Assembly: GCA_019116365.1 (NCBI GenBank)
Contig: DXBT01000016.1
Location: forward strand, 5,221 to 69,220
Source of the DNA: Barnesiella merdipullorum
GTDB taxonomy: Bacteria; Bacteroidota; Bacteroidia; Bacteroidales; Barnesiellaceae
Length of the DNA: 64,000 nt
Direction of reading: 5' to 3'
This document shows positions 61,343 to 64,000 of the stretch, piece by piece; the first letter of the stretch is position 1; each line of letters begins with the position of its first letter. Position numbers and translations under genes: made by a program. The notes beneath the pieces are model-generated. The model saw only the letters and a list, made by a program, of their open reading frames with translations, did no database searches and was not told where the DNA came from.

Positions 61343-63250
61343 ATGCAGATGGACGGATATTCTATAACACCTCAAGAAGAACGGCTTAAAGCGCTCCGGT
61401 CGCTTATGCCCGAAGTTTTTAGTGAGGGGAAGATTGACTGGGAGAAGTTGAAAGCGACATTGGGCGAGAACGTAAATTTTTCCAATGAGCGCTATGTACT
61501 GAATTGGGCAGGCAAAAGCGATGCTTTCCGAGTGATGCAGCAGCCATCATCGGCTACACTTGTACCTTGTCGAGAAGAATCTGTCGATTTCAACAATACG
61601 CAGAATATCTTTATTGAAGGAGAAAATATGGAGGTGTTGAAGGTGCTCCAAAAGAGCTATTTCAACAAGATAAAGATGATTTATATCGATCCTCCTTACA
61701 ATACCGGCAACGATTCGTTCATTTACCCTGATAAATTCTCCGAGACTAAGGAGGAATATATGCGCCGTGTTGGAGATAAAGACGAGGACGGCTATATGAC
61801 CCGGGAAGGTATGTTCCGCAAAAACAGCAAGGAAAACGGTCAATACCACAGTAATTGGCTTAACATGATGATGCCGCGCCTGTATCTGGCCAAAAGTCTG
61901 TTGCGTGAGGACGGCGTAATCTTTGTCTCAATCGATGATAACGAGGTGCACAATCTCCGATTATTGATGAATGAGATTTTTGGCGAAGAAAATTATTTAT
62001 GTTCAGTTGTTTGGGAGAAGCGTTTTACTCGTAGTAATAATGCTAAAACATTTACGACTCTTACAGAGAATATCTTGGTTTACAGAAAATCGGATGTTTT
62101 AGCCACGATTAAAGAACCTCGGAACTCCAAAGCTGATTCGATATACTCAAACCCAGACAATGACCCAAGAGGCGTTTGGACTAGTGTGTCGTATGTAAAT
62201 CCGGCAACTAAAGAACAACGTCCGAACTTGTCATATCCATTGTTTAATCCTATTACAAAGAGAGAGGTTATCCATCCAACAAATGCGTGGAAATATGAAA
62301 AGTCAACATATGAGCAGCATCTAAAAGAGAACAGACTGTATTGGGGAAAGAATGGCGAAAATACATATCCACGATTAAAGAAATTCCTTTATGAGATGGA
62401 CGGAGGAATGGTACCTGTTGACCTGTGGAAGCAAGAAGATACCGGTACTACAGATCAGGGAAGTAAGGAACTGGAAGAATTAATGGGTGGTAAATTTTTT
62501 GATTTTCCTAAGCCTGTTTCTCTAATAAAAAGGGCATTAGCGCTCATAATTGACAAAAATGATAAAGAGGGTATATTTTTAGATTTCTTCGCTGGAACAG
62601 CTCCAACAGCACAAGCAATAATGGAGTTAAATCAAGAAGATAATGGAAATAGAAGATATATCTGTGTCCAACTCCCCGAATTATGTGATGAGAAAAGTGA
62701 GGCATATAAAGCAGGATACAAGACGATTGCCGAAATATCAAAAGAGCGGATCCGTCGTGCTGGCATGAAAATCCGCACGGAGGTTGAGGCGGAACAGGCC
62801 AAGCAACAAGGACGATTAGATTTCGAGGGCGAAGAGCCTGTAAGGATGCCGGACCTCGGATTCAAGGTATTCAAACTTGCGGAGAGCAATTTCAAACAAT
62901 GGCGGAATATTAAGGGCTCGGATAAGGAGGAGTGGAAACAGCAACTTATTGATTTCCTTGACCCATTGGCAAAAAATGCGACCGTTGAAAATATGGTTTA
63001 TGAGCTGCTGTTGAAAAGCGGCAAGGATCTGAACAGTCGTATCGAACATAAGGCTGGATATTATACGGTGAACGATGGGGAGTTGATTCTGATGCTGGAA
63101 TCAGCGACTCAGGAAACGGTTGATGCGGTTTTGGCAGCACATCCCCAGAAAGTCATTGCGCTTGACAATTTGTTCGAGGGCAACGATCAGTTGAAAACCA
63201 ATACCGTTCTGCAAATGCGAGATGGTGGAATAGAAATTAAGACGATTTAG
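61343..63250 (+). CDS. mod: Type III restriction-modification-like DNA methyltransferase (Mod)
   Basis: The 635-residue protein has the beta-class order of N6-adenine methyltransferases: catalytic DPPY (116-119, in YIDPPYNTG) first, SAM motif later. The SAM motif reads DFFAGTAPTAQA (about 415-426), not the usual DFFAGSGTTA, so the second glycine is lost. The intervening target-recognition region (about 61990-62690) is clearly more AT-rich than the two ends. QLPE and the C-terminal Mod region (about 500-635) follow. The next gene encodes a GHKL ATPase and not directly a Res subunit. An alternative start is two codons downstream. Confidence 0.9.
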   Translation: MQMDGYSITPQEERLKALRSLMPEVFSEGKIDWEKLKATLGENVNFSNERYVLNWAGKSDAFRVMQQPSSATLVPCREESVDFNNTQNIFIEGENMEVLKVLQKSYFNKIKMIYIDPPYNTGNDSFIYPDKFSETKEEYMRRVGDKDEDGYMTREGMFRKNSKENGQYHSNWLNMMMPRLYLAKSLLREDGVIFVSIDDNEVHNLRLLMNEIFGEENYLCSVVWEKRFTRSNNAKTFTTLTENILVYRKSDVLATIKEPRNSKADSIYSNPDNDPRGVWTSVSYVNPATKEQRPNLSYPLFNPITKREVIHPTNAWKYEKSTYEQHLKENRLYWGKNGENTYPRLKKFLYEMDGGMVPVDLWKQEDTGTTDQGSKELEELMGGKFFDFPKPVSLIKRALALIIDKNDKEGIFLDFFAGTAPTAQAIMELNQEDNGNRRYICVQLPELCDEKSEAYKAGYKTIAEISKERIRRAGMKIRTEVEAEQAKQQGRLDFEGEEPVRMPDLGFKVFKLAESNFKQWRNIKGSDKEEWKQQLIDFLDPLAKNATVENMVYELLLKSGKDLNSRIEHKAGYYTVNDGELILMLESATQETVDAVLAAHPQKVIALDNLFEGNDQLKTNTVLQMRDGGIEIKTI

Positions 63251-63271
63251 CGCTAAATTAGGAGATTTACT

Positions 63272-64000
63272 ATGGAGTATATTAGTGCAAGGGGCATCAA
63301 GTATAAAAATGAGATACCCACTATTAGGAAAAAGAACGATATATTACAGCCTATATATGAGGCGTTTACAAATGCTTGGGAAGCAATCTTGACAAAATAT
63401 ACGATTGCATATCTAAATCTTGGTAAAATAGAAATTGGTTTCTTCGTAACAGATAATCCAATAAATCAAGGCGTTGATAAAGCTGAAGATAAAATTTATG
63501 AATTTGCAAAGATCTCTGTAAAAGATAATGGAATCGGTCTTACTGACGAGTGTTATAGACGATTGACTGATTTAAGGGATGATAGTAAGAACTTCTCTAA
63601 TAAAGGTACAGGACGAGTTCAGTTTATTCATTTTTTTGATAAAACTGAAATAGAAAGTATTTATAACGAAGAACATGAAACGAAAAGACGAAAGGTCTCG
63701 CTTTCCAAGAACGATGCATTCTTGGGAAGAAATGCCATATTAAGACTGGATGTTGAGGAAATTGTGGAAGCGGCAGAATCAGAAACCATTGTCACATTTA
63801 CTCTTCCTCTTGACAAAAAAGATCAATTATATTATACACATATTACAGCAAGAGAGATTCAACAAGCATTTGTGCGTCATTTTTTATCTCGGTTCTGTGA
63901 TAATAGAGATTCCCTACCTCAAATTTCGATTAAAAGATACATAGGTGATAATTTAATTGAAGACTTATCCATTAGCCAACAAGACATTCCAACTGCGGAT
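63272..64000 (+). CDS. GHKL/HSP90-type ATPase of the defence locus, C-terminus beyond window edge
   Basis: The plus strand is open from ATG 63272 to the window end (243 codons, no stop). A GGAG lies about ten bases before the start, 21 bases after the mod stop. The Bergerat ATP-binding fold is shown by PIYEAFTNAWEA (Glu30, Asn34), KDNGIGL (Asp85-Gly89) and NKGTGRVQF (Gly112-Arg115). This matches histidine-kinase-like/HSP90-like ATPases found in defence loci and MutL-type proteins. A restriction or effector subunit may follow beyond the edge. The region is AT-rich. Confidence 0.85.
   Translation, partial: MEYISARGIKYKNEIPTIRKKNDILQPIYEAFTNAWEAILTKYTIAYLNLGKIEIGFFVTDNPINQGVDKAEDKIYEFAKISVKDNGIGLTDECYRRLTDLRDDSKNFSNKGTGRVQFIHFFDKTEIESIYNEEHETKRRKVSLSKNDAFLGRNAILRLDVEEIVEAAESETIVTFTLPLDKKDQLYYTHITAREIQQAFVRHFLSRFCDNRDSLPQISIKRYIGDNLIEDLSISQQDIPTAD

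Overview
The window looks like about 64 kb of a Bacteroidales chromosome of moderate GC. The evidence is a serine palmitoyltransferase for sphingolipid synthesis, a fused lpxC-fabZ gene, a type IX secretion sorting domain, many lipoproteins with a C-terminal lipobox cysteine, promoters of the Bacteroidetes form TAnnTTTG instead of E. coli-type boxes, few Shine-Dalgarno sites, and a tmRNA tag ending NYALAA. A Barnesiella-like genus is a guess from GC and gene content only.

Layout. (1) 1-2855: the right end of an integrated mobile element, with a primase-helicase cut by the window edge, a small unknown protein and an IntDOT-type tyrosine recombinase, all leftward; two copies of one promoter module precede the helicase and the integrase. 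(2) 2856-8620: a 1300-residue LamG/repeat protein with a T9SS tail, then a GH31 glycosidase. (3) 8762-16257: tmRNA, holB and metF leftward; rubredoxin, a two-component system and a PepSY-like protein rightward; serine palmitoyltransferase leftward. (4) 16629-19870: lpxD, lpxC-fabZ and lpxA. (5) 20116-27416: an outer-membrane protein, an acidic pRiA4b-like protein, YjbQ with a small partner, and a leftward run DUF4199, GT2, nitroreductase, lipoprotein, outer-membrane protein, MscS. (6) 27595-30786: a cobalamin riboswitch followed by two DUF5074/BtuG-like surface lipoproteins; the first appears frameshifted at a run of seven G. (7) 31031-33147: a secreted endonuclease I and a lipoprotein. (8) 33268-39814: a sialic-acid utilisation cluster (NanA lyase, AGE epimerase, MFS transporter, YhcH, kelch mutarotase-like protein, divergent ROK regulator). 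(9) 39852-49447: GNAT, TspO, porin, PatB-type lyase, valS, small envelope proteins and UDP-glucose dehydrogenase. (10) 49770-58931: a tightly overlapping six-gene operon of DUF4493/PCMD lipoproteins and two paralogous outer-membrane proteins. (11) 59183-61114: lgt and diaminopimelate dehydrogenase. (12) 61343-64000: an AT-richer defence-type locus with a type III Mod-like methyltransferase and an HSP90/GHKL-type ATPase cut by the right edge.

Much of the window serves the cell envelope: lipid A (lpxD/C/A), sphingolipids, lipoprotein maturation (lgt), peptidoglycan precursor (ddh), porins, and surface lipoproteins that bind or process vitamin B12, sialic acid or glycans. The strongest candidates for new biology are the six-gene PCMD/DUF4493 operon, the BtuG-like pair without an adjacent BtuB, and the Mod plus GHKL-ATPase locus at the right edge.
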